From: Vulcanimicrobiota bacterium
GTDB taxonomy: Bacteria > Vulcanimicrobiota > Vulcanimicrobiia > Vulcanimicrobiales > Vulcanimicrobiaceae
Assembly (NCBI GenBank): GCA_019245275.1
Contig: JAFARW010000227.1
Location: forward strand, 1 to 12,965
Reading direction: 5' to 3'
DNA length: 12,965 nt
A model generated the notes under the pieces. That model saw nothing but the letters and a program-made list of their open reading frames with translations, was not told where the DNA came from and did no database searches. The number at the start of each line of letters is the position of its first letter. The first letter of the stretch is position 1. Position numbers and translations under genes: made by a program. Of the stretch, positions 6,565 through 12,965 are shown one piece after another.

Positions 6565-8253
6565 GTGGCGATGGACGACGAGCCAGCGCACAAAGCGCCA
6601 CTTCCCGAGATAGCACTCGGAAAAGTTTCCTCGGCGTTGCGCAGCGCGATCGAGCGAGAGTTTGGAGATGCGGCAAACGCGCCGATCATCTTCGAGCCGC
6701 CGCGCCGTCCTGAGTTCGGCGACTATGCCACGAATGTCGCCTTTCGGCTCGCGCGCACCACACGACGCTCGCCACAATCCGTTGCATCGCTCTTAGTCGA
6801 CCGCATGCGCGAACAAGACCTCGATCACGTCTTGAGCAGCGCGGAAGCCGTAGGCGGATTCATCAACGTGCGACTGGCGGCGGCGTGCTGGCAGTCAAAT
6901 CTCGCGGTCGTCTTGCAGGAAGGCTCCAAATTCGGGGACGCACCTGCAAATGGGACGCGCGTTTCGCTCGAGTTCGGCAGCGCAAATCCGACCGGTCCAC
7001 TGGTCATCGTTCAGGGCCGAACTTTGAGCATCGGTCAGACGCTCGCCAACGCGATGCGCGCGCGCGGCTACGAAGTGACGACGGAGTGGATCATCAACGA
7101 TGCAGGCGCGCAAATGGATGCGCTTGGCCGCTCGCTTTATGCGCGCTATCGTCAACTGCAAGAGCCGGATTTTCCGCTTCCAGCGCAGGGCTATCCGGGC
7201 GAGTACCTGATCCCGATTGCGCAGCGCACCTGCGAAAGCGACGGCGATCGGTGGAGGACCGCGCCGGAGAGTGAGTGGCTGCCGCACTTCAAGAAGGTTG
7301 CTCGGGACGCACTTGTGGCGGAGCAACAACACGTCGCCGAGCGCTTCCGCGTGCACTTCGATCGCTGGCAGAGCGAGCTCGAATTACATGAAAGCGGTCG
7401 CGTCGTCAAAGATCTCCAGCGGCTGACCGACCGCGGTCTCACGTATGTATCGGACGGCGCGCTCTACTTCAAAGCGACGCAATTCGGCGATGACAAAGAT
7501 CGCGTGGTGCTGCGCTCCGACGGCCGCCCGACGTATTACGCGCCCGACATCGCTTACCATTATGAAAAGCTGCAGCGGTCGGAGCGTGTGATCGACATCC
7601 TCGGCCCTGATCATCACGGCTACATCGGGCGTCTGAAAGGCATGGCGGATGCGTTAGGCTTTCCCGGAGCACTCGAGGTGATCATCGCGCAGCAGATCAC
7701 CCTCCTGAGCGGCGATGAGAGCGTCGCGATGAGCAAGCGGGCCGGCGCCATCGTCACGTTGGCGGATATTTTGGATGAGGTCGGCGTGGACGCCGCGCGC
7801 TTCTTCTTTATCATGCTGGCGCCGGAGTCGCCGCTAAAGTTCGACTTGGCGCTCGCGAAAGAACAAAGTGAGAACAATCCGGTCTACTACGTGCAGTACG
7901 GTCACGCGCGCATCTCGTCCGTTTTCAAGAATGCTCGCGTGGAAGACGTTCAAGCCGCGTCGGCGTCGCCGCAGTTGGAGCGGTTGGTCGAGCCTTCCGA
8001 ACTGACGTTGATGCGGCGGCTATCGGCGCTTCCGCGGACGATGCAGAATGTCGTCGATCAATTCGCACCGCACCGGTTAACGCAGTACGCGCGCGACGTC
8101 GCGTCGGATTTTCACCAGTTCTATACCGAGTGCCGGATCTTGGTCGACGATGAGGAGTTGCGGCTTGCGCGCCTCGCGCTTTGCCTCGCTGCGCGCACGG
8201 TCTTAGCGCGCGTTCTCGAGCTGATGGACGTCACTGCTCCCGAGTCAATGTAG
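6565..8253 (+). CDS. argS: Arginyl-tRNA synthetase (class I), with a non-canonical HIGH motif
   Basis: ArgS attaches arginine to tRNA-Arg. The 562-residue protein has the family order: N-terminal Add-1 domain (about 15-105, with FGDYATNVAF and GGFINVRL), the catalytic Rossmann fold from FGSANPTGPL (137-146), TEWIINDAGAQMD (173-185), a DGRPTYYAPDIAYHYEK substrate segment (319-335), LGPDHHGYIGRLKG (346-359), MSKRAG (389-394) and a C-terminal DALR anticodon-binding domain (from about NPVYYVQYGHARISS at 435). The HIGH tetrad, usually HVGH or HLGH after NPTGPL, reads VIVQ at 147-150, and the KMSK position reads AMSK. Everything else looks intact and the gene has no frame break. Starts at GTG 6565 or ATG 6571 are both possible; neither has a clear Shine-Dalgarno. 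The stop overlaps the convergent AI-2E gene by nine bases. Confidence 0.96.
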   Translation: MAMDDEPAHKAPLPEIALGKVSSALRSAIEREFGDAANAPIIFEPPRRPEFGDYATNVAFRLARTTRRSPQSVASLLVDRMREQDLDHVLSSAEAVGGFINVRLAAACWQSNLAVVLQEGSKFGDAPANGTRVSLEFGSANPTGPLVIVQGRTLSIGQTLANAMRARGYEVTTEWIINDAGAQMDALGRSLYARYRQLQEPDFPLPAQGYPGEYLIPIAQRTCESDGDRWRTAPESEWLPHFKKVARDALVAEQQHVAERFRVHFDRWQSELELHESGRVVKDLQRLTDRGLTYVSDGALYFKATQFGDDKDRVVLRSDGRPTYYAPDIAYHYEKLQRSERVIDILGPDHHGYIGRLKGMADALGFPGALEVIIAQQITLLSGDESVAMSKRAGAIVTLADILDEVGVDAARFFFIMLAPESPLKFDLALAKEQSENNPVYYVQYGHARISSVFKNARVEDVQAASASPQLERLVEPSELTLMRRLSALPRTMQNVVDQFAPHRLTQYARDVASDFHQFYTECRILVDDEELRLARLALCLAARTVLARVLELMDVTAPESM

Positions 8254-9426
8254 TTCTTTGCCACTATCACCCTGAGCTTGTCGAAGAGCGGTCGTGTGCG
8301 CTTTAGCGTACGCTTTCTTTGAGATTTGGCGCGGCGCAGGACGAAGGTCGACCGGTTCCACCGGGTGGCCCGTTAGCCACGGCGCGACAAAGTATCGCCA
8401 CAGGATCTTGATCAAGGCGGCGGCCGGAATGCCCAAGATCAGTCCGGCGAATCCGAATAACTCGCCGCCGGCAAAGACGGCGAACATCACGCCGATCGGT
8501 GATACGCCGACCGAAGATCCCATGATCTTCGGTACGAGGACGTTGTCGCTGATGCGTGCGATGGTGAAGATAATCAGCTGCACCCAGAGGACCATCCAAA
8601 CGCCTTGCGGCGCAGAGATCACCGCGGCAAGCAACTGAGCGCCGACCATCCCGAAGATCGGAATCGCGTAAGCAACGCCGCTAATAAGCCCCATAATCAG
8701 TGCGAACTTGAAGCCGATGATCGCCAGCAAGATCGTGATCACGACGCCGGTGATCGCGCAAACGATCGCTTGGCCCGAGATGAAACTGCCGAACATGTGC
8801 GCGATCTCGGCCGTGAGCGATCGCGCCGTGCCTTGCTTGCGCGCCGGAAAAAGCGCCACGAAGCCTTCCGCGATTTGAGTGCTCTGCATCAGGAAGAAAA
8901 ACGAAAGAATTAGCCCGGACACAGCAATGAATACGGCGGTCGCCGCGCCCACGAGAAGACCGCCGAGCGACGACATGGACGTCGTCAAGAATGACGTGAT
9001 CTTTCCGCTGACCAGCTGCTGCACGTTGAGCAGACTCGGCGGCAAATTCGCATGGGCAAAGCGCTCGCGCAGAGTAAGCTCCCCTCCGACCATCCAGTCT
9101 TGGGCCGCCTTTAAGTATGCCGGCGAGTTTTGAACGAGCGCTTGGCCTTGGTCGATCGTCGCCGGAAGAACGATGAGCGCGCCCACACCCAAGATCAGCA
9201 GCAGGACGACGTAGACGAATGCGATCGCAACGACGCGCTTGACGCCGCGCCGCTCCAGATGTGCAGCGATCGGCTGCACGCCGAACGCAATAAAAGCCGC
9301 GATAACGAAAATCGTGATCGTCCGCGGAATATGCGCAGCAAGCCAGAGCGCCAAGATCGCCGCGACGACGCCTGCAACGGTCAGCGCGATGCGACGCATG
9401 GTCTGAGGCGTCACGGTGTTCGGCAT
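8245..9426 (-). CDS. AI-2E family (PerM/TqsA-like) membrane protein
   Basis: This protein of about 393 residues is a polytopic inner-membrane protein of the AI-2E transporter family. Hydrophobic segments lie near residues 15-32, 38-55, 68-90, 155-183, 218-240, 242-268, 278-292 and 312-345, counted from ATG 9432. The extramembrane region between the third and fourth segments and the motif DNVLVPKIMG (296-305) are typical. Members are linked with autoinducer-2 export, ion transport or other roles, so the substrate is open. ATG 9426 is preferred to ATG 9432 because AGGA lies eight bases before it but only two before 9432. It follows pyrE by about 45 bases on the same strand and may be the last gene of the pyr transcript. 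The extreme C-terminus (ALRQAQGDSGKELH) is encoded by a dispersed-repeat-like sequence and is not part of the fold. Confidence 0.9.
   Translation of the reverse strand: MPNTVTPQTMRRIALTVAGVVAAILALWLAAHIPRTITIFVIAAFIAFGVQPIAAHLERRGVKRVVAIAFVYVVLLLILGVGALIVLPATIDQGQALVQNSPAYLKAAQDWMVGGELTLRERFAHANLPPSLLNVQQLVSGKITSFLTTSMSSLGGLLVGAATAVFIAVSGLILSFFFLMQSTQIAEGFVALFPARKQGTARSLTAEIAHMFGSFISGQAIVCAITGVVITILLAIIGFKFALIMGLISGVAYAIPIFGMVGAQLLAAVISAPQGVWMVLWVQLIIFTIARISDNVLVPKIMGSSVGVSPIGVMFAVFAGGELFGFAGLILGIPAAALIKILWRYFVAPWLTGHPVEPVDLRPAPRQISKKAYAKAHTTALRQAQGDSGKELH
8262..8292. repeat. Short dispersed-repeat-like sequence overlapping the AI-2E gene 3' end
   Basis: The minus strand here reads CTCTTCGACAAGCTCAGGG followed by TGA, a short motif I recognise as a dispersed intergenic repeat in many bacterial genomes, often translated as RQAQGE/D when it runs into a gene. 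Only one copy occurs in this window, so its repeat nature in this genome is inferred. It supplies the last dozen or so codons of the AI-2E gene. Confidence 0.5.
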
Positions 9427-9472
9427 AAGCATCGTCCTAAGACGTTACCGTCGCGGGCGCGAAAAGTTCCCA

Positions 9473-10042
9473 TCACGCTCGTCGCGATCCCGGGTCGCTC
9501 AGCGGGACGCCGGCCTTGCACTGCGCGCACTCCTGCGGAGTGTATGACTCCAACGGAAGATCGAGCAGCGCAAACGACTCGACTCCAAAGTCGACCGGCG
9601 CTCGCTGCACGACCGCCCCAACGCCGGCGATCTCTGCACCGCGATCTTTGATCAGTTGCAAGACCTCCTTAACGGATTGTCCGGTCGTCACAACATCTTC
9701 GACGACGAGCGCGCGATCTTGGGGCGTGAGCGCAAAGTTACGCCGTAGAACGGGTCGACCGCTCTGTTTTTCGACGAAGATCGCCTTCGTGCCGAGCGCG
9801 CGCGCAACTTCGTATCCGAGTAGGATGCCGCCAACTGCGGCGCTGACGACAACTGTCGGACTCGCGTCTCTGAAGTGCGCAGCCAGCGCTTCTGCAAGCG
9901 GCGCCAGCAACTTCGGATCTTCCAGGATGCGAAATTTCTGTACGAAGCGGTCACTGTGGCGGCCGGAGCTCAGCACAAAATGGCCATTTAGGAGCGCGCC
10001 CCGCTCTTTTAACTCTTCCAAAAGGTCCGCGACGGCGCTCAC
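9473..10042 (-). CDS. pyrE: Orotate phosphoribosyltransferase
   Basis: PyrE joins orotate to PRPP to give orotidine 5'-monophosphate, the fifth step of UMP synthesis. The 189-residue protein has GHFVLSSGRHSDRFVQK (20-36), SAAVGGILLGYEVARAL (67-83), the FVEKQSG loop (89-95) and the PRPP-binding motif ALVVEDVVTTGQS (111-123). The C-terminal SYTPQECAQCKAGVPL with two cysteines is typical of one bacterial PyrE subgroup. The start is GTG 10042, overlapping the pyrF stop as GTGA, so translation is probably coupled. PyrE and PyrF act in sequence on OMP. Confidence 0.96.
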   Translation of the reverse strand: MSAVADLLEELKERGALLNGHFVLSSGRHSDRFVQKFRILEDPKLLAPLAEALAAHFRDASPTVVVSAAVGGILLGYEVARALGTKAIFVEKQSGRPVLRRNFALTPQDRALVVEDVVTTGQSVKEVLQLIKDRGAEIAGVGAVVQRAPVDFGVESFALLDLPLESYTPQECAQCKAGVPLSDPGSRRA

Positions 10043-10758
10043 GCGACTTCGACGCTTTGCATCTCGTCGAGAATCGTTCGCGCGGCCGCGCGTGGATCGT
10101 CTGCTTCGGTGATCGGCCGCCCGACGACGAGGTAGTCCGCGCCGGCGGCAACCGCTTGCGCCGGCGTCGTGACGCGTTTCTGATCCCCATGTACGCTTCC
10201 GGTCGGACGTATCGCCGGCGTCAACGTAAGAAAGTCTTGCCCGAAGAATTGTTTGATGTCGGCAACTTCATGCGCACTGCAGACGATGCCGCTGCAGCCC
10301 GCATCGCGCGCAAGCGCCGCGAGTCGGATCGCATTTTCGCCCGGGCCGCCGGATAGACCCAATTCGCGCAGATCTTCATTCCCAATGCTCGTCAGAATCG
10401 TGACCGCGAAGAGGTACGGCACCGTTAGACCGAGCTGGCCCGCACGCTCTTGCGCGGACTCAACCGCTGCCGTCATCATGTCGTTTCCGCCGAGCGCATG
10501 CACCGTGATGATGTGGGCGCCCGGCCGCACGAGGGCCCGCACGCCTGCAGCGACCGTTCGCGGAATGTCGTGCAGTTTTGCATCCGCAAAATAACGGACG
10601 TCACGTTGTTCGAGATACTCGAAGAGTGCGTCACCGTAGCCGTACAGCGACTCCAGCCCGACCTTGAAGATGACATCCAGTTCGTACAGATCATCGATCA
10701 GCGACCGCGCTCGCTCGAACGAATCGACGTCAAGCGCGACGATCAGCGATGCACTCAA
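10039..10758 (-). CDS. pyrF: Orotidine 5'-phosphate decarboxylase
   Basis: PyrF decarboxylates OMP to UMP, the last step of the pathway. The 239-residue TIM-barrel protein has IVALDV with Asp10, FKVGLE with Lys32, the catalytic DAKLHDIPRTV with Asp59, Lys61 and Asp64, a VHALGG strand (about 87-92), TPAIRPTGSVHGDQKRV (about 185-201) and the C-terminal phosphate-binding DYLVVGRPITEADDP. This is the short monofunctional bacterial form. The start is TTG 10758, overlapping the pyrD stop as TTGA; AAGGAG at 10766-10771, seven bases upstream, supports this rare start. Its own stop overlaps the pyrE start. Confidence 0.96.
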   Translation of the reverse strand: MSASLIVALDVDSFERARSLIDDLYELDVIFKVGLESLYGYGDALFEYLEQRDVRYFADAKLHDIPRTVAAGVRALVRPGAHIITVHALGGNDMMTAAVESAQERAGQLGLTVPYLFAVTILTSIGNEDLRELGLSGGPGENAIRLAALARDAGCSGIVCSAHEVADIKQFFGQDFLTLTPAIRPTGSVHGDQKRVTTPAQAVAAGADYLVVGRPITEADDPRAAARTILDEMQSVEVA

Positions 10759-11705
10759 CCTTCGTCTCCTTCATATTGGTGGGCATTCGAGAAGCCGACA
10801 TTCGCTTTGCCAGTGATTTCTTTGAGCGATTTTAGGTTGCGTTGTTGTAGGTAATCACGCACCCCTTCGACGATGCGCAGTGGCGCCCGCGGATCCGTGA
10901 AGTTCGCGGTGCCGATCGATATCGCTGTCGCCCCCGCCAAGAAGAATTCGAGTGCGTCGTTGGGCGTTTCAATTCCACCTTGCCCGACGATCGGAATGCG
11001 CACCGCCCGCGCAACTTCGTACACCGCGAGCAATGCAATCGGACGAATCGCCGCGCCGGAGAGGCCGCCCGCAATGTTCCCGAGCCGCGGCCGCCAAGCA
11101 TCGACGTCAATCGACATCGCGCGGACGGTGTTGATAACGGCAAGCGCATCCGCACCGGCATCTTGGGCTTGCACCGCGATCGCAGCGATATCGGTGACAT
11201 TCGGCGAGAGTTTGACGATTAGCGGCTTGTCGGTCACGCTGCGCGTCAGCTCGACGACCTTTTTCGTGAGCTGCGGATCGCAAGCAAACGTCTCGCCTTC
11301 CGAAGCGACGTTCGGGCATGAGATGTTAACTTCGATCGCAGCGATTTCCTTACGTCGCGCCAAGCGTTCCGTGATGTAGCCATAATCGTCGACGGAAAAA
11401 CCAGCCACACTGCCGATGATCGCACATGGGCGGTCGGCAAATTTGCGAACCTCATGTTCGAGATACCAATCGATGCCCGGGTTCTGCAAGCCGATCGCAT
11501 TCAGCATGCCGGAAGGCGTCGGCACGAGCCGCGGCGTCGCGTTGCCGAGTCGCGGCCAGCGCGTAACGCTCTTCAACACGATTCCACCGACTTGCGAGAG
11601 GTCGATGAATGACGCGTACTCCTCTCCGGAACCGTAACAGCCGCTCGCCATCAGCGTCGGAAACGCTAACTGCAGCTTTCCGAGCGAGACGGAGAGATCG
11701 GTCAC
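10755..11705 (-). CDS. pyrD: Dihydroorotate dehydrogenase, class 1B catalytic subunit
   Basis: PyrD oxidises dihydroorotate to orotate using FMN; class 1B enzymes pass electrons through PyrK to NAD+. From GTG 11705 the protein is 316 residues and begins VTDLSVSLGKLQLAFPTLMAS, the normal N-terminus. The frame runs open further upstream to 11957, but those residues are an arginine-rich shadow of pyrK. Visible motifs are GGIVLKSVT with the FMN-contacting Lys, NAIGLQNPGIDWYL, EVNISCPNV with the cysteine catalytic base of class 1 enzymes, PLIVKLSPNVTDI, INTVRAM, GGLSGAAIRP and IVGQGGIETPNDALEFFLAGA. The GTG overlaps the pyrK stop as GTGA, which decides the start. The partner pyrK is directly upstream. 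Confidence 0.95.
   Translation of the reverse strand: MTDLSVSLGKLQLAFPTLMASGCYGSGEEYASFIDLSQVGGIVLKSVTRWPRLGNATPRLVPTPSGMLNAIGLQNPGIDWYLEHEVRKFADRPCAIIGSVAGFSVDDYGYITERLARRKEIAAIEVNISCPNVASEGETFACDPQLTKKVVELTRSVTDKPLIVKLSPNVTDIAAIAVQAQDAGADALAVINTVRAMSIDVDAWRPRLGNIAGGLSGAAIRPIALLAVYEVARAVRIPIVGQGGIETPNDALEFFLAGATAISIGTANFTDPRAPLRIVEGVRDYLQQRNLKSLKEITGKANVGFSNAHQYEGDEG
10766..10771 (-). promoter_or_regulatory. Shine-Dalgarno of pyrF deciding TTG 10758
   Basis: AAGGAG on the minus strand, inside the end of pyrD, is seven bases before TTG 10758. The near-consensus site makes the TTG start and the TTGA overlap credible. Confidence 0.65.
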
Positions 11706-12535
11706 CAGCGCAGCTCGTGGGCCCAAAACACTGGACCTTCTCTGCAGATCCGCGCGTAGACGGGATCGCCGCGATTGCCGTCGGTCGAGAGCATCGGAAA
11801 TCTGGGCGCCTGTGCGCTGCCGCGCTCGACCGGAATAACGCATCCCCAACACGCTCCCACGCCGCACGCAAAAGTCTCTTCCAGGGAGAGTTGTGCCTGA
11901 ATATTCATTTGCATCGCGATCTTGCAGACCGCACGCAGCATCGGTGACGGACCGCATGCCAAGACGAGATCCGGCCTATCCTCAGTCTTTGCAAATAGAT
12001 CCGTGATAAAGCCGCTGAATCCAAGCGAGCCATCATCGGTGGCGCAGTGCACCGCGCAGCCGGCCTGCTCGAACTTATCAGCGTCGGCTAAGAGTGCTTT
12101 CGTTCGCGCGCCGTAGTAGAGGCGCACTCTTGCCCCGCCCGCAACCAGCGCCTGAGCAGCCAAGAGAACCGAGGCGATGCCAACACCACCGGCGACGATT
12201 GCGACGTTCTTGTGTCCTTGCGAGAGATCGAAGCCATTTCCAAGCGGACCAAAAAATTCGACGCGCTCACCCGGCGCGACGTCCGCGAGTTCGCGCGTGC
12301 GCGAACCAACGACCGCGAGCATAAAACTGGCCCGCTCGCCTTCTGCTTCGTAGACACCAAGCGCAACAGATGCGCGTTCACCCGATGGCGGAATCGCCAT
12401 AACGAAATGCCCCGGACGCGTCACAGCGACGAGATCCGGGGCGTGTAAACCAATGACGACAACTCCGGGAGCGAGTTCGGTGCGGTCAAGCACCGTGGTT
12501 GTATGAACCGCCGCGCTCGATTGGACCAAAGGCAT
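11702..12535 (-). CDS. pyrK: Dihydroorotate dehydrogenase electron-transfer subunit (FAD/[2Fe-2S])
   Basis: PyrK carries electrons from PyrD to NAD+ through FAD and a [2Fe-2S] cluster. From ATG 12535 the protein is 277 residues: an N-terminal FAD-binding barrel (about 5-100, with PGHFVMAIP and ERASVALGVYE), an NAD-binding domain (VAIVAGGVGIASVLLAAQAL at 111-130, VLACGPSPMLRAV at 191-203) and a C-terminal cluster domain with LSLEETFACGVGACWGC. Likely cluster ligands are Cys224, Cys229, Cys232 and Cys264 (ARICREGPVF). The gap before the last cysteine is longer than in the Lactococcus protein as I recall it. TTG 12568 would add 11 residues and is an alternative start; neither has a strong ribosome-binding site. 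It is the first gene of the pyr cluster and its stop overlaps the pyrD GTG. Confidence 0.94.
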   Translation of the reverse strand: MPLVQSSAAVHTTTVLDRTELAPGVVVIGLHAPDLVAVTRPGHFVMAIPPSGERASVALGVYEAEGERASFMLAVVGSRTRELADVAPGERVEFFGPLGNGFDLSQGHKNVAIVAGGVGIASVLLAAQALVAGGARVRLYYGARTKALLADADKFEQAGCAVHCATDDGSLGFSGFITDLFAKTEDRPDLVLACGPSPMLRAVCKIAMQMNIQAQLSLEETFACGVGACWGCVIPVERGSAQAPRFPMLSTDGNRGDPVYARICREGPVFWAHELRW

Positions 12536-12604
12536 CGAGGCGGAAGCTTCTCGGCAACGATTAGGCAACCATGCGCCAAGAAGATTTAGTCAAAAGAGGG
12601 ATGC

Positions 12605-12654
12605 GATTCACCGAATTTTAAGTTTCTAGCACATAATAAAGAACCAGGTGAATC
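12605..12654. promoter_or_regulatory. Pair of inverted 8-bp half-sites flanking the pyr promoter
   Basis: GATTCACC at 12605-12612 and its exact complement GGTGAATC at 12647-12654 are 42 bp apart centre to centre, four DNA turns. One copy lies just inside the -35 of the predicted pyr promoter, the other at about +15 to +22. This is a plausible operator pair, but the regulator is unknown and chance is not excluded. Confidence 0.45.
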
Positions 12655-12660
12655 TTTCAA
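12633..12660 (-). promoter_or_regulatory. Predicted sigma70-type promoter of the pyr operon
   Basis: On the minus strand TTGAAA (12655-12660) and TATTAT (12633-12638), each 5/6 to consensus, are separated by 16 bases. The expected start near 12626 leaves a leader of about 90 bases before pyrK ATG 12535. The surrounding DNA is clearly more AT-rich than the genes. I saw no attenuator or PyrR-like anti-terminator in the leader. Confidence 0.65.
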
Positions 12661-12682
12661 CCGTTAATAGGGTAGGACGGTT
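12659..12682 (+). other. Inverted repeat in the leader of the 46-residue ORF
   Basis: AACCGT and ACGGTT are complementary across 12 bases rich in G and A (contains AGGGTAGG). It lies 30 bases before the micro-ORF start, and may be a leader hairpin or a protein site. No known riboswitch core is recognised. Confidence 0.35.
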
Positions 12683-12694
12683 AAGAAATAACAG

Positions 12695-12703
12695 AAAGGG
12701 GGG
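12695..12703 (+). promoter_or_regulatory. Strong Shine-Dalgarno of the 46-residue ORF
   Basis: AAAGGGGGG ends nine bases before ATG 12713, with a second AGGA closer in. This purine-rich site supports translation of the micro-ORF. Confidence 0.6.
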
Positions 12704-12712
12704 TCCAGGAAC

Positions 12713-12853
12713 ATGGCAGGTTTGATGGTTTTTAAATCGTTAGCCGACGCGCTAAGAGCGGGCTACCAGGTCTACGACCGTACTGCGGACGGATATCTCG
12801 TTCGTACGCGAACCGCAGCTGGATGGGCGATAGCTCTGGTTTCCTGCAAGTGA
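12713..12853 (+). CDS. Small protein of 46 residues, family not recognised
   Basis: ATG 12713 to TGA 12851-12853 encodes MAGLMVFKSLADALRAGYQV, then YDRTADGYLVRTRTAAGWAI and ALVSCK. The first part looks like a short amphipathic helix (FKSLADALRAGY); the second has alternating patterns (YQVYDR, GYLVRTRT, GWAIALV) that suggest a three-stranded antiparallel sheet, giving a compact alpha-beta-beta-beta fold. There is no signal peptide or membrane segment; the only cysteine is residue 45. A strong ribosome-binding site upstream and a strong terminator 25 bases downstream mark it as a probable single-gene transcript. It is divergent from pyrK, sharing the AT-rich region between them. I recognise no named family, and no function is claimed. 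Confidence 0.7.
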   Translation: MAGLMVFKSLADALRAGYQVYDRTADGYLVRTRTAAGWAIALVSCK

Positions 12854-12877
12854 CCCCTGGATCGCAGGAATCATAGC

Positions 12878-12907
12878 AAAGCGGCGTCTCCGGACGCCGC
12901 TTTTGTT
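12878..12907 (+). terminator. Rho-independent terminator of the 46-residue ORF
   Basis: GCGGCGTC (12881-12888) pairs with GACGCCGC (12893-12900) around a TCCG loop, a member of the stable UNCG tetraloop class; flanking A and T residues extend the stem. TTTTGTTT follows. It lies 25 bases after the stop codon. Confidence 0.9.
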
Positions 12908-12965
12908 TATCTTCTTAGCTCCGTAGCTAGTGTTGAATATCCGGCGGTGTCGGTGGCGATTCGAG
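12908..12965 (-). other. Right-edge stretch; possible last codons of a minus-strand gene
   Basis: Beyond the terminator only 58 bases remain. On the minus strand one frame from the edge reads LESPPTPPDIQH and stops at TAG 12927-12929, which could be the proline-rich end of a gene entering from the right. Twelve codons are too few to decide. Confidence 0.2.

Noticed and set aside
9130..9651. Plus-strand ORF of 173 codons opposite the AI-2E and pyrE genes
   Set aside because: Arg/Asp-rich shadow translation across two genes and their gap; no family features or ribosome-binding site.
11706..11957. N-terminal extension of pyrD to 11957
   Set aside because: The extra 84 residues are arginine-rich and overlap pyrK; GTG 11705 with the GTGA overlap gives the normal PyrD N-terminus.
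12569..12712. Riboswitch or attenuator in the pyrK/micro-ORF intergenic region
   Set aside because: No known aptamer core, PyrR-type anti-anti-terminator or terminator hairpin with a T-tract could be drawn on either strand.
1..12965. tRNA, rRNA, CRISPR array, transposase or integrase
   Set aside because: No cloverleaf-like region, regularly spaced repeats or mobile-element proteins were seen on either strand.

Overview
The window looks like chromosomal DNA of a diderm bacterium with moderately high GC. A TonB-dependent receptor implies an outer membrane. The same stretch carries genes often associated with Gram-positive or deep-branching phyla: HemQ of the coproporphyrin-dependent haem pathway, a two-subunit class 1B dihydroorotate dehydrogenase (PyrD plus PyrK), and a 49-residue zinc-ribbon protein. 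This mix would fit a group such as Candidatus Eremiobacterota (WPS-2), but that placement rests on gene content and general resemblance only. No mobile element, CRISPR array, tRNA or rRNA was seen.

Layout. Positions 2-214 (+) hold the 3' end of a YifB/ComM-type ATPase gene. Next is a 787-residue TonB-dependent receptor (245-2608, +). Facing it is a minus-strand cluster read from about 5565 down to 2605: small zinc-ribbon protein, nrdR, dut, a PanE-like reductase and hemQ. hemQ needs a one-base frame change near 3305-3311 to read through. To the right are dprA and argS (+, 5671-8253). A second minus-strand cluster runs from about 12535 down to 8245: pyrK, pyrD, pyrF, pyrE and an AI-2E-type membrane protein. 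The last 400 bases hold the pyr promoter region, a 46-codon plus-strand micro-ORF with a strong ribosome-binding site, and a strong terminator.

How the genes work together. PyrK, PyrD, PyrF and PyrE carry out the last steps of UMP synthesis and are joined by 4-base stop/start overlaps with GTG or TTG starts. Dut makes dUMP and removes dUTP, and NrdR represses ribonucleotide reductase genes, so nucleotide supply is a theme of both minus-strand clusters. ComM and DprA belong to natural transformation. Both convergent gene pairs overlap at their stop codons, leaving no room for a terminator between them.

Most worth checking: the hemQ frameshift; an ArgS whose HIGH signature reads VIVQ; a probable CTG start for nrdR behind a promoter and a perfect 19-bp palindrome; two inverted half-sites four helical turns apart flanking the pyr promoter; and the undescribed 46-residue protein.
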